64,000 bases of DNA from Nostoc parmelioides FACHB-3921 (lineage in GTDB: Bacteria; Cyanobacteriota; Cyanobacteriia; Cyanobacteriales; Nostocaceae), in assembly GCF_014696625.1 (NCBI RefSeq), contig NZ_JACJQL010000001.1, forward strand, positions 62,001 through 126,000, written 5' to 3'. The notes under the pieces were generated by a model, which was not told the origin of the DNA, ran no database searches, and saw only the letters and a program-made list of their open reading frames with translations. The position numbers were made by a program, and so were the translations under genes. Numbering within the stretch: the first letter of the stretch is position 1; every line of letters starts with the position of its first letter. Shown here piece after piece: positions 16,188 through 26,600 of the stretch.

Positions 16188-16488
16188 CCGCTTTTCAACT
16201 CCTTAAATGATGTAAAATATCCGCTTCGGGCTTGTGATTGCCCTTGGTTTGTCTTTCAGTTTTTTTATTCATTCTAGCGACAATGATGACGCTAATCGCT
16301 AAATTGTGAACAGTCTATCAAAAGCAGGGCAAGATTTTTATTCTAGAATTGAGAGACTCAGTGTATTTAAAGATTTGGTATTTTTAGAGTTCCAGCCTGA
16401 GCTATAACCAAGCCAAGAACATTTGCTTCATGGCCAGCCATTCCCGAAAGTGTACTTTTCCATCGCCTGTTTCTGATTAACCTACTCT
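16188..16488. other. divergent intergenic region
   Basis: This AT-rich 301-bp region separates the IscA-type gene (-) and the DUF6930 gene (+). Promoters are expected here; I see no recognisable operator, RNA or frame. Confidence 0.5.
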
Positions 16489-18129
16489 ATGACAAGTTTT
16501 AATCGCTCTACCAGTCGTCGGTTGAAGAAATTAACCCAAATTCCTTCTGTATGGGAGGGCGATCGTCGTCCGTTGTCATCATCGCCTACCCCAAATTTCA
16601 ACTCAGAGTCCAAGGGCGATTGTATTCTCTGGGTGGATGGCTCCCAAGGTATTGTCCGAGGAATGGATGTAATATCAGAAGATACTGGCCCGGAAGCGAT
16701 CGTTCGCACCTTAATGCGAGCAATGGAACATCCCCACAGTCCAGCCAAACCCGCACGACCCCAAAAAATTGTCGTGCGCGATCGGGAAATTCAATTTTAT
16801 CTGCGCGGTGTCCTCCAAGATTTGGATATTGCGATCGATTATTCGCCGGAACTACCCTTAATTGATGAACTGTTTCGCGGGTTTGCAGAAATTATCGACA
16901 GTCAAATTCCTGATGTTCCTCCCCAGTATGCCAAACCTTTACACGAAAAAGCCTATGCTATTTGGCAAGCCGCACCCTGGGAATTTTTAGAAGAACAGCA
17001 AATCATATCTATAGAAATTAATAAATGGGATGTAGGTACACTCTACGCCTCAGTCATGGGAATGCTGGGAATGGAGTATGGAATTTTGTTTTATCGTTCC
17101 GAAGATTCCCTCAAGCGATTTCGTGCAGCAGTTTTACAAGATGACGAATCCCAAGGTCACTTAGAAGAGGCTTTTCTCAAACAAGATTGCTTGTTCCTCA
17201 CTTTTGAGCGTGAAGATGATACTGATGATGAAGATGAATTTGACGATTTAGCTGATTTGGCATTATCAGAAATTAGCCCAACGTTTGGCAACATCCATCC
17301 ATTAGAAGGATTGCGCTCTGTCTTATATGATGAGGAGGCGGCTGTTGTCTTCCTAGCTTTAGAAAGTTTTTGTCGCTTCATTCGTGACCATCGTCGCCAA
17401 TTATCAAGTGGTGAGTTCCCCAATCTCAACCATCGTTATCGGATCTCCTTACCTGCATCCGATGAAACAACGAAAGCATTATCTGTCACTGTCTCTACCA
17501 TGCCACAACTCGCCACAGAGTTAGAAGAAATGGCAGACTTAGCAATAGATGATGAAGAATTTGGTGAATTAACTTCCATCGAGTCTCGCTCTCTACGTGA
17601 TGACTTAATACCAGAAGACTCATTTCTCAGTTTAGGTGTAGTGTCCTGGGAAATGCTCGACTACCTACGTCAAGGAGTAAAATATCATCAACTGGGCGAA
17701 TTTAAACAAGTCGGTGATGGTTTACCCGTAATTTTGATTCAAACCTCCCGTCCCAAAGCCAAAACGGTGATCGAAAATATTGAAGCAGTGGGAGGATTAA
17801 AAGCTATCTGCTTTAATCCGGGATCTGACCCCTTTGATGGCGATCGCTATGACTTGGGTTTATTGCAAACTCAAAATGGTGAATTATTCCTATTTGGGGA
17901 ATTTTTGGATGATGATCCTGTTCATGTAGAAGCCCGTCGCAAGTGGAATCAACGTTGTAAAAATACCAAAGGCTTCTGTGGGTTAATTATTGCCAAAGGT
18001 TTGACCGGTGCTTCCCGTGGCAATCCTCAATTACGAGATATGATGGCTCTATTTGAAGCGCGATCGCTCTCACCCAAGGATTTAGGTCTAGGAACTCTTC
18101 AGCTGATGCCCCAGTTTCAATTAGAGTAA
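16489..18129 (+). CDS. DUF6930 domain protein
   Basis: A 546-residue cytosolic protein widespread in cyanobacteria. The N-terminal 35 residues are basic and Ser/Pro-rich, the next region carries the domain signature VVRDREIQFYLRGVLQDLDI with the following IDELFRGFAEI helix, a strongly acidic stretch DDTDDEDEFDDLADLALSEI lies near residues 243-262, and the C-terminal part (VILIQTSRPKAKTVIENIEA, LGLGTLQLMPQF) appears to be a second domain. No signal peptide, membrane span or catalytic motif is recognisable. It stands alone ahead of a 2-kb gene-poor region. Function unknown. Confidence 0.8.
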   Translation: MTSFNRSTSRRLKKLTQIPSVWEGDRRPLSSSPTPNFNSESKGDCILWVDGSQGIVRGMDVISEDTGPEAIVRTLMRAMEHPHSPAKPARPQKIVVRDREIQFYLRGVLQDLDIAIDYSPELPLIDELFRGFAEIIDSQIPDVPPQYAKPLHEKAYAIWQAAPWEFLEEQQIISIEINKWDVGTLYASVMGMLGMEYGILFYRSEDSLKRFRAAVLQDDESQGHLEEAFLKQDCLFLTFEREDDTDDEDEFDDLADLALSEISPTFGNIHPLEGLRSVLYDEEAAVVFLALESFCRFIRDHRRQLSSGEFPNLNHRYRISLPASDETTKALSVTVSTMPQLATELEEMADLAIDDEEFGELTSIESRSLRDDLIPEDSFLSLGVVSWEMLDYLRQGVKYHQLGEFKQVGDGLPVILIQTSRPKAKTVIENIEAVGGLKAICFNPGSDPFDGDRYDLGLLQTQNGELFLFGEFLDDDPVHVEARRKWNQRCKNTKGFCGLIIAKGLTGASRGNPQLRDMMALFEARSLSPKDLGLGTLQLMPQFQLE

Positions 18130-18303
18130 GATCCGGTTCAATGCCAAACTTGACTAACACTCCTTGAAATTATTCTTTTCAGAAAATAAAGGAGTTTTAT
18201 ATCGTTTATTTTTCTTATCCAGATTCAGCATAAGGATTTTCAGGAACGCATAAGGACTTCCTAAAATCGTCCTGACCATATGTTGTGGCTGTCGCTAGTA
18301 GTG

Positions 18304-18409
18304 TTATACCAATTCAAAATTCAAAATTCAAAATTCAAAATCAAGAATCAAGGCAGAACAAGCGTTTGGGGCTTTATATCTGTCGCATTCTTTTTTCAAA
18401 TTGGTATTA
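18304..18409. repeat. MITE-like element, TTATACCAATT family
   Basis: The ends TTATACCAATTCAAAA and (complemented) TAATACCAATTTGAAAAAA are inverted repeats. The interior has four AAAATTC heptamers and a conserved core GGGGCTTTATATCTGTCGC. A second copy lies at 60484-60660. Confidence 0.75.
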
Positions 18410-18546
18410 GAACATCAATGACACAAAAAGACTTTTCACCCAGTCCCTAATCCCCAGTCCCCAGCTATAAATACTTTTCACACCCCATACCCGCTTTACA
18501 GACAGGTTTCTACAGTCTCAACACACAACCTGGTTGGGTAAGTCCT

Positions 18547-18642
18547 ATGCTTGTGAAAAATCCGCAACCAAACACGAATAAACGAAGGGTTCGCTATTTT
18601 TCGCCGCTTTTGGACGAACATCTGTTATTTTTTCAACACTAA
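18547..18642 (+). CDS. possible 31-residue small protein
   Basis: ATG 18547 opens 31 codons: hydrophilic and basic at first (MLVKNPQPNTNKRRVRYF), then SPLLDEHLLFFQH. GC content in this patch is higher than in the flanking AT-rich DNA. No ribosome site stands out and no family is recognised, so this is tentative. Confidence 0.2.
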   Translation: MLVKNPQPNTNKRRVRYFSPLLDEHLLFFQH

Positions 18643-20191
18643 AGTGCTAACTACAAAACAGTCTTGGTCGTGCTGTTGTTCTTCACTGAAGAAAACTCTT
18701 CTCTATCCCCTATTGCATATCTAGACAGCAACCAATAAAAACTGTGAAGTTTCTAAGCTTTTAGCTGACATTATTACTTTATTAAAATTTTATAAACTAG
18801 GATTACCCTTGTAACTTCTGTTAACTATCTGGGTAGATTAAAGTTATTGTGCCTAGATTGCCAGGCATAAAATTTATCAGGGTTTTTGGGAAAACAATCT
18901 AGCTGAGGTGAATAAATAATTAACCTGGATATTTGTTTTGTTATGTTTTTGATTACTTGTCAATAATTTTAATCAAAAATTTAGCAATAATGACTTTGAC
19001 TTCATACTTTTCTTACAAAGACGAAAAAGTCTAGATTGTACTTTTGATAAAGATGAATACAAGTATAAAAAACATAGATATAATAGCCCTATAACGACCA
19101 CTTAATTGCTGAGATAAAGGTTCCTAATTATTCTTCTTATGGGTGCTAACAGTAAGGAACTAAAGCTAGTTGTTCTGGAATAATCTGGTTTAATATCTAG
19201 TTTTTATTTAAGCCATTGATTGAAAACTCCTGTGATTCAATTCATGAGGCAAAATAACAAAATTAGATAAAAAATCTATGATTTTGCTAAAAAATAGTAC
19301 CCTAAACAGATATATCTGCTCATCATGTACTAAGCAAAAATATTCTGGTGTATAAGTACATTAACTAGCTGATTTCAATTTTTGTAAAGCTGCATTGTTG
19401 TCAACCACAAAGTAAACCAATTAATAATCAGCAATTGATACCATATGTGAATCATAACAGCGAAAATTAAAGGAACAAAACACAATTAATCGCATCTTTA
19501 CTATTTAGGTAACAAAGGATTTTTAATAAGCTGTTCCAATGCCTATAGTGGTTAGTTTTTCATGGGATTAACCATAAATCTTAGAAAAAATAACCACACG
19601 ATTATAAGATGGAACTGTTTGATCTTATGATTCCGACTGATGTTATCTTTCTTAGCTAATACACCAATAATATCTATCTGAGGCTAAGAAAAAACAAGTA
19701 ATGCAGATTAAAAAACCGTGGTAATCATTCAAAATATGACTTTTACGAGTGTACAAATTCAATTGTGCCAATCGTGAGAGTGATTGCTTGATGATATGTA
19801 CTCTGACGTAGTTGCTGATGAGAGAGTCATTATCAAGCATTGTGGGTGATGTTAGCTGGACTAGAATGTCACATAGTTTTGATAATTCAAAATTTTGGAG
19901 ACTTTTACGAAGTGAACATTAAATTAGTCAGGCCCACCTCTACAATTTAATTGCCGAACTTTAGTGACCTATTGCTAAGGTTATTCCCTGGAATAGTTGA
20001 GTGTACCCTATTATTCCTTCACCAGTGGTAATTAATTTCTTATATTTTCAGGAAGAAGGATGAATAATTTGACAAAAAAGACATTTTTATCATCAACGGT
20101 ATCGCTTGTTTCGTGACACAAATTCTGATAATCTTATCGTCTTCATCTTTGATTAAGTTGTTTTTGATGATGTCAATACACAGCAAATAGC

Positions 20192-20368
20192 ATGATAATG
20201 ACTAATAAAAAATGGGCCGTTAAACGCATAACTGTCAACTTAGCAGCACAGGAAGCAGAAAAACTGGAAAAATATTGTCAACAGACAGGTAGACCAGCAA
20301 CTGATGTGATTCGGGAACTGATTAGAAGTTTACCTGTATCAGATGACAGCAAAGAAACAGGTCGGTAG
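20192..20368 (+). CDS. small ribbon-helix-helix (CopG-like) protein
   Basis: A 58-residue frame too short for ordinary gene calls. It has the CopG/Arc layout: a basic strand AVKRITVNLA that would pair in the dimer and contact DNA, helix QEAEKLEKYCQQT, turn GRPATD and helix VIRELIRSL. Such proteins are transcription repressors, often antitoxins. ATG 20192 or 20198 may be used. No toxin-sized gene follows in the 294 bp before crtQ, so it may be a free-standing regulator; crtQ is the obvious candidate target by position only. Confidence 0.65.
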   Translation: MIMTNKKWAVKRITVNLAAQEAEKLEKYCQQTGRPATDVIRELIRSLPVSDDSKETGR

Positions 20369-20662
20369 GAGGTGTGGTAATTTTTTTGCTGCAAATTTAC
20401 GACCACATCTATATGACTACTCAACAAACATCTATGATGCTTTTTTAGTCTACTTTGACTAACGAAAGTTAGTTTACTGGAATATGCACACTTCAAGTCA
20501 AGTGTTTCTAATAACCAGAATCAAAAGGGGTAATAAAAGCTTATTGATCATCAGGTGCATGACTTTGTTGTCTTTCAATACACTGCTGAAATTTATATAA
20601 CTAGCAAATTCCGACACCAAGCCAGTTACAATTTGTAAAGAAGCTGAAGAAGGAAGAACGGA
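20369..20662. other. upstream region of crtQ
   Basis: 294 bp with no supported gene; it should contain the crtQ promoter. GAAGAAGGAAG just before the ATG is the ribosome site. Confidence 0.5.
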
Positions 20663-22102
20663 ATGCGCGTTGCAATCGTAGGAGCGGGATTGGCTGGGCT
20701 AGCAACCGCTATAGATTTAGCTGATGCTGGCTGTGAAGTCCAGATTTTTGAATCCCGTCCGTTTGTTGGTGGTAAAGTTGGCAGTTGGATTGATGGCGAT
20801 GGTAATCACGTTGAAATGGGTTTGCACGTTTTTTTCGGGTGCTACTACCAACTATTTGAACTCATGAATAAGGTGGGGGCGTTTTCCCATTTACGCCTCA
20901 AAGAACATACCCACACCTTTGTCAACAAAGGGGGACGGACAGGTGCTTTGGATTTTCGTTTCTTCACAGGTGCGCCCTTCAATGGGTTGAAAGCGTTTTT
21001 TACCACCTCTCAACTCTCATTACAGGATAAACTACAAAATGCGATCGCTCTAGGTACAAGCCCCATTGTGCGTGGATTAGTAGACTTTGAAGGGGCGATG
21101 AAAACCATCCGCAACCTAGATAAAATTAGCTTTGCCGATTGGTTTCGCTCTCACGGCGGTAGTAATGGTAGCATTAAGCGAATGTGGAATCCCATCGCCT
21201 ATGCCTTGGGATTTATTGACTGTGAAAATATCTCCGCCCGTTGTATGTTAACAATCTTCCAATTCTTCGCAGTGAGAAGCGAAGCCTCTGTACTGCGAAT
21301 GTTGGAAGGTTCGCCTGATGAATATTTACATCAACCCATTCTGAGATATTTAGAAGCTAGGGGAACAAAAATTTACACTCGTCGGCAAGTACGGGAAATT
21401 AAGTATGCTGAAGCAGAAGGGCAAACTCGCGTTACTGGCATAGTAGTAGCCAAAGGTGATGAAGTAGAAGAAATTACCGCAGATGCCTACGTTTGTGCTT
21501 GCGATATTCCTGGAATACAGCGAGTTTTACCTCAAGAATGGCGGAAATGGTCGGAATTTGATAACATTTATAAGCTAGATGCAGTACCCGTTGCCACTGT
21601 GCAGATGAGATTTGATGGCTGGGTAACAGAACTGCAAGATGAAAATAAACGCAAACAGCTAAAAGAGGCTGTCGGTCTAGATAATTTGCTCTATACCGCA
21701 GATGCTGACTTTTCCTGTTTTGCTGATTTAGCCTTGACTAGTCCTAGTGATTATTATCGTCAAGGTCAAGGGTCATTGTTGCAACTGGTATTGACCCCAG
21801 GAGACCCATTTATCAAAGAAAGTAACGAAGCGATCGCCCAACACGTCCTCAAACAAGTATATGAACTGTTCCCCTCATCACGGGAGCTAAATATGACTTG
21901 GTACAGTGTAGTCAAGCTAGCTCAATCTCTCTACCGAGAAGCTCCAGGTATGGATGTTTACCGTCCTAGCCAAAAAACTCCTATAGCCAATTTCTTTCTG
22001 GCGGGTAGTTATACGCAGCAAGACTACATCGACAGCATGGAAGGGGCGACAATTTCAGGACGGCAGGCGGCAAAAGTCATCCTAGATAATATTAAAAAAT
22101 AG
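20663..22102 (+). CDS. crtQ: zeta-carotene desaturase (plant type)
   Basis: A 479-residue FAD enzyme that desaturates zeta-carotene at 7 and 7' to give lycopene in the poly-cis carotenoid pathway at the thylakoid or plasma membrane. The N-terminal dinucleotide site [11 protein letters not shown] is followed by the acidic strand end [15 protein letters not shown], and the segment [20 protein letters not shown] is characteristic of ZDS rather than phytoene desaturase. The C-terminal FAD motif [19 protein letters not shown] is intact. The SRPBCC gene follows 43 bp downstream, an arrangement common in cyanobacteria. Confidence 0.93.
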   Translation: MRVAIVGAGLAGLATAIDLADAGCEVQIFESRPFVGGKVGSWIDGDGNHVEMGLHVFFGCYYQLFELMNKVGAFSHLRLKEHTHTFVNKGGRTGALDFRFFTGAPFNGLKAFFTTSQLSLQDKLQNAIALGTSPIVRGLVDFEGAMKTIRNLDKISFADWFRSHGGSNGSIKRMWNPIAYALGFIDCENISARCMLTIFQFFAVRSEASVLRMLEGSPDEYLHQPILRYLEARGTKIYTRRQVREIKYAEAEGQTRVTGIVVAKGDEVEEITADAYVCACDIPGIQRVLPQEWRKWSEFDNIYKLDAVPVATVQMRFDGWVTELQDENKRKQLKEAVGLDNLLYTADADFSCFADLALTSPSDYYRQGQGSLLQLVLTPGDPFIKESNEAIAQHVLKQVYELFPSSRELNMTWYSVVKLAQSLYREAPGMDVYRPSQKTPIANFFLAGSYTQQDYIDSMEGATISGRQAAKVILDNIKK

Positions 22103-22145
22103 AGTTAGAGCTGCTAATCTAATCAAATCTCAAATCCGAAATAGA

Positions 22146-22601
22146 ATGTCTAACTGGCTAGAACATAGCGTACAGGTAGAAGTGGAAGCCCCCATAGATT
22201 TAGTATGGGGGTTATGGGCTGACTTAGAACAAATGCCTAAATGGATGAAGTGGATTGACTCTGTAAAAGTTCCACCAGAAAATCCTGATCTATCACTTTG
22301 GAAACTCAATACTGGTGGACTGGAATTTACCTGGAAATCTCGCATTACCAAGGTTATTACCAACCAAATTATTCAATGGGAATCGATTGATGGTCTGCCC
22401 AATCAAGGCGCTATCCGCTTTTACGATCGCCACGGTCATAGTATTGTCAAAATGACTATTTCCTATGCTATCCCTGGCTTTCTAGGCAAAATCATGGATA
22501 ATTTGTTTTTGGGTAAGGCTGTGGAATCGACAATTCAAGCTGATTTAGAAAGGTTTAGGGAGTATGCTTTAAATCTTCATCAGTCATCAGTTAATCGTTG
22601 A
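22146..22601 (+). CDS. SRPBCC (START-like) family protein
   Basis: A 151-residue cyclase/dehydrase-type SRPBCC protein, a fold that holds hydrophobic ligands in a deep pocket. Typical segments are VEVEAPIDLVWGLWADLEQM, a central WKLNTGGLEFTWKSRIT strand pair and a long C-terminal helix KAVESTIQADLERFREYAL. It is 43 bp behind crtQ on the same strand and probably cotranscribed; handling of a carotenoid intermediate is a fair guess but unproven. Confidence 0.88.
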   Translation: MSNWLEHSVQVEVEAPIDLVWGLWADLEQMPKWMKWIDSVKVPPENPDLSLWKLNTGGLEFTWKSRITKVITNQIIQWESIDGLPNQGAIRFYDRHGHSIVKMTISYAIPGFLGKIMDNLFLGKAVESTIQADLERFREYALNLHQSSVNR

Positions 22602-22608
22602 AAAAGTG

Positions 22609-22633
22609 TAGAGACGCGACAATTGCGTCTCTA
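22609..22633 (+). terminator. hairpin after crtQ-SRPBCC
   Basis: TAGAGACGC and GCGTCTCTA form a 9-bp perfect stem with a 7-base loop starting eight bases after the SRPBCC stop. There is no T tract, but the position is right. The same hairpin word is a common dispersed repeat in Nostoc. Confidence 0.5.
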
Positions 22634-22679
22634 TTACGTAGTGACTGAAAAAGTTAGTAGTTACGTTAATGCCCTGCTA

Positions 22680-22815
22680 AGGGACTTCCAACTAAAAAAT
22701 ATACAATCACTGTGGTAAGCAGGGGAGGCAGGGGGAGCAGGGGAAGTAGGGGAGGAAGAATACAATGATCATATTTGCTCTGACCCATTGAATAATTTAT
22801 TTTCTGGAAGTCCCT
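22680..22815. repeat. MITE-like element, AGGGACTTCC ends
   Basis: Left end AGGGACTTCCAACTAAAAAA and, complemented, right end AGGGACTTCCAGAAAATAA form inverted repeats around a purine-rich core of AGGGGAGGCAGGGGG type. About 136 bp long, no coding capacity. Confidence 0.7.
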
Positions 22816-23138
22816 AATAAAAATTAAAATATATTCTTATGGGATTGGTTAGCTAGAGGAGAAAACTGCGATCACCATTGGATGTCGTGATAGTGGAATA
22901 TAACGGCATTTTCTACTAAAAACAGCAGCAAGCGATTAGCGATTACACCAGCTTGCCTAACTAGAATTAGGCAAAAATTTTAGCTCTTTTTACAAATAGT
23001 AAAACCACTAGATACTGACGTTTTTTCATAACTATAAATCAAATTTATACCTAATTAAAATAGATTTTTTTTTATTAAAAGCTAAATACGGAGCTAACCA
23101 CATTAACTTTCAAAACCTTGATATTTTTTATACTGTAA
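22816..23138. other. spacer between two foldback elements
   Basis: 323 bp of AT-rich DNA, with GCGATCACC- and AGCGATTAGCGATTAC-type words; no gene or RNA recognised. Confidence 0.5.
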
Positions 23139-23340
23139 GAGGATGTTTGAAAAGTATCATTGCTAACACCAAAATCTTAAAAACCTAACCCCTTGAGCCT
23201 CCCCTTCCCTACGTTCGCACAGCGTGTCGTTAGCGTTGCGTAGCAAAGACAGGGAATGGGGGTTTCAAAGCCTTTCTCCGTTTCGGGGAGAGGTTTGGAG
23301 AGGGGTTTATAGTATACTTTTCGACTTTTCAAACACCCTC
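23139..23340. repeat. MITE-like element, GAGGATGTTTGAAAAGT ends
   Basis: The terminal inverted repeats are 17 bp with one mismatch (left GAGGATGTTTGAAAAGT, right complemented GAGGGTGTTTGAAAAGT). The interior contains dispersed words GTTAGCGTTGCGTAGC and a GGGGAGAGG hairpin. It is 202 bp without a coding frame. Confidence 0.75.
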
Positions 23341-23616
23341 TAACAATCCTTGGGAAGAAATTAACTCCTAGAGTTGCTTAGTTTGTATTTTGTAAATAGT
23401 TATATAATCAATCTAAGACATTTTAATCATAAAAAAGTTATCAAAATTACAAAATAATATCTCAGTATATTAGTCAAAATTAACATCAGAACTGTGATTT
23501 GAGAAAAAAGCTAAATTTTGTCATCTGGACTGAAAATTCATACTTTTTAAGCTGATTTTGTGCTGCTCAGAATTTTAATATCACTTTTTTATTGCTTTCA
23601 CGGAAACACTTAACTA
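23341..23616. other. upstream region of hybrid kinase gene
   Basis: 276 bp of AT-rich DNA that should hold the promoter of the long sensor kinase gene; no motif is identified. Confidence 0.4.
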
Positions 23617-26600
23617 ATGCCATCACTTTATCCTGTGGATTTTCCTACCATAGAGCAGGTAATGGAATGTTCCCCTTTAACTGTGTTACCGGATACTCTG
23701 CTCATTGATGTAATTGCTCTCATGAATCCGGTAAGCATCTGTACAATAAATTCTGCATCTAATTTTAGTAGTTGTGTTTTAGTAGTTGAGGAAAAGAACT
23801 TAGTAGGTATATTCACTTTACGGGATGTAGTCAGGCTCACTGGCGTAGGGGTAGATATATCCAGGAAAAAAATTTCCGAGGTGATGACTCAGCCAGTCAT
23901 TAGCTTGACACAGGCTGCGGCTCAAAATGCTCTCACCGCTCTAGCTTTTATGCGCCAGCATCACATTCGCCATTTGCCTGTGGTAGATGAGCAAGGACAA
24001 TTGTTAGGCTTGATTACTCAAGACAGAATACGTCAGGTGGTTCAACCAGCGCATCTGCTGAAACTGCGATGTGTGACAGAGGTGATGGTAACGGAAATTA
24101 TTCATGCACTGCCAACTACATCTGTGTTGGAATTATCTCAGATGATGAGCGATCGCCGGATCAGTTGTGTTGTCATTGTCGCACCGCAAGAGACAAAACT
24201 GATCCCGGTGGGGATGATTACGGAGAAAGATATTCTCAAAGTCCACTTACAGGGACTAGATATCGCCCAAACCCCAGCGCAAACCGTGATGAGTTCCCCT
24301 GTATTCAGTATTAGTCCCAGCGAATCTTTGTGGACTGTTAATCTGTTGATGCAAGCGCGAGGGGTGCGACGGTTAGTTGTGGTGGGTGAACAAGGCCAAC
24401 TCCAAGGACTAGTGACACAAACCAATCTCCTGCAAGTGCTTGATCCTGTAGAAATAGTCAACGTCATCCAAGCCTTAGAAGCCAAAGTTGCAGAGCAAAC
24501 ATTTCAACTCCAGCAAACCAACCAGCAGTTAGAAGCAGAAATCAAACAACGCCACCAAGTTGAGGAATCACTGCGCCAAGTACAACAAGAACTAGAGTTG
24601 CGGGTGGCGGAGCGGACAGCCAAACTAGTGCAATCTAATGCGCGTCTACAACAGCGTGAACAGCAGCTGCAAGCCTTGTTTGATCACGCTGTGGATGCGA
24701 TCCTGATTGCGGATGATGAGGGACGTTATGTAGATGTCAATGCAGCAGCTTGTGAATTATTTGGTGTATCTAGGGAAGAACTTTTAGCTTCCACAATTGC
24801 GGATTTTGCTGCACCAGAATTTAATTTTACCCAAGCTTGGCAACAGTTCCGTGAACAAGAACAAATGTCGGGTGAGTTTCAATTGCATCGTCGCAACGGT
24901 ACAGTAAGAGCAACAGAATTTGCGGCGGTTGCCAATTTTATACCACATCGTCATCTTTCCATTATCCGGGATGTGAGCGATCGCCAGCAGGCTAAAGCAA
25001 ATCTGCAAAACAGCGAGCAACGGCTACAACTGGCACTCTCAGCCAGCAGCACAGGTATGTGGGACTGGAATCTGCAAACTAATGAGGTGGTCTGGTCTGA
25101 GAGTATGTGTTCTTTATTTAATATCGATCCCCAGACATTCAACAACAGGTTTGAATCATTTGTAAATTTCATCCACCCTGAAGACCGAGAATTTGTAGAA
25201 CAACACCTGATGCAGTGTATTGATCAAAATACCATCTGTAATGTCGAGTTTCGGGTAGTGTGGCTTGATGGTACAGTACACTGGGCAAGTGGCAAAGGAA
25301 ACGTCTTCTACGATGAAGTTGGGAAACCAATCCGGATGATTGGAGTGCATCAGGACATTACAGAACGCAAACAAGCTGAGGCAAAACTGCAAAAAAGCGA
25401 GCAACGGCTAAAACTAGCACTCTGGGCCGGTAATACTGGTACTTGGGACTGGAATCTGCAAACCAATGAAGTTATCTGGTCTGATCATCTGTTTTGTTTA
25501 TTTGGTTTAACCCCTGATACGTTTGATGTCAGCTATGAAAATTTTTTAAATCTCATTGTCCATCCTGAAGACCGAGAGTTGCTGCATCAATCAGCGTTGC
25601 GAGCCATTGACCAGCGAGTACCCCATGATATCGAATTCCGGTTTCTTTACCCAGATGGTACAGTTGGTTGGTCATTATGTAAAGGTCAAGTATTATACGA
25701 TGACATCACGGGTGAGCCACTCCAGATGATTGGGGTGAATATGGACATTACTGAGCGTAAAAACGCTGAGGAAGCTGTCAAAGAAAGTAATCAAAGGCTA
25801 CAGGCGATTATAGATAATTGCCCGGCTGTTATCTATGTTAAGGATATGCAGGGACGGCATATTCTGGTGAATTCCGAATTTGCAAGAATCACCCACCTGA
25901 CACGAGAGCAAGTCAAAAATAAAACTAATGTAAAAGTCTTCTCTCCTAAAACTGCTCAACCCTTAAGTATAAATGATCAAGAGGTTCTCTCTTCTATGAC
26001 TCCTGTGCAGTTTGAGGAAGAAATTCAATTTGAGGATGGGCTACACACTTACTTAACTGTCAAGTTTCCCCTCTGCGATGCGACTGGTGAACCCTATGCG
26101 ATTTGTGGTGTTTCCACAGACATAACAGAGCGCAAACAAGCCCAAGAGCAAATCCGTCAACAAGCAGCTTTAATTAATGTTGCGACAGATGCCATTTTTG
26201 TCCGTGATTTAGCAAACCGCATATTGTTCTGGAGTCGAGGGGCAGAAAACTTATACGGTTGGACAGCAGAGGAAACTGTGGGGAAATTAGCCCATGAACT
26301 TTTCCATAAAGAATCCTCATCTCAATTGGAAGCAGCTGTAACAACTACTCTTGAACAAGGTTCTTGGCATGGAGAATTAGAGCAAACCACCAAAAATGCT
26401 CAAGAAATTATTGTTGCTAGTCGGTGGACACTGGTACACAATCAATTCGGAGATTCCCCGTCAATTTTAGTCGTTAACACCGACATCACTGAGAAAAAAC
26501 AACTAGAGCTACAATTTTACCGCGTTCAACGGCTGGAAAGTATCGGCACTCTAGCTAGTGGCATTGCCCACGACCTCAATAATGTGTTTGCTCCCATTGT

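Larger units (their letters stand above)
18130..20191. other. 2-kb gene-poor region
   Basis: After the DUF6930 gene there is a foldback element (18304-18409), a region with a possible 31-codon frame (18547-18642) and then about 1.5 kb of AT-rich DNA without a supported gene on either strand. Such length is unusual in this otherwise dense window. It may hide small RNAs or be the decayed remains of genes. An 18-codon frame with a good ribosome site (20060-20116) was noted but not called. Confidence 0.6.

Noticed and set aside
19652..19840. 62-codon minus-strand frame in the gene-poor region
   Set aside because: No ribosome site, AT-driven composition, no family features.
20060..20116. 18-codon frame with a good ribosome site (MNNLTKKTFLSSTVSLVS)
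   Set aside because: It looks like the beginning of a lost signal peptide, too short to support as a gene.
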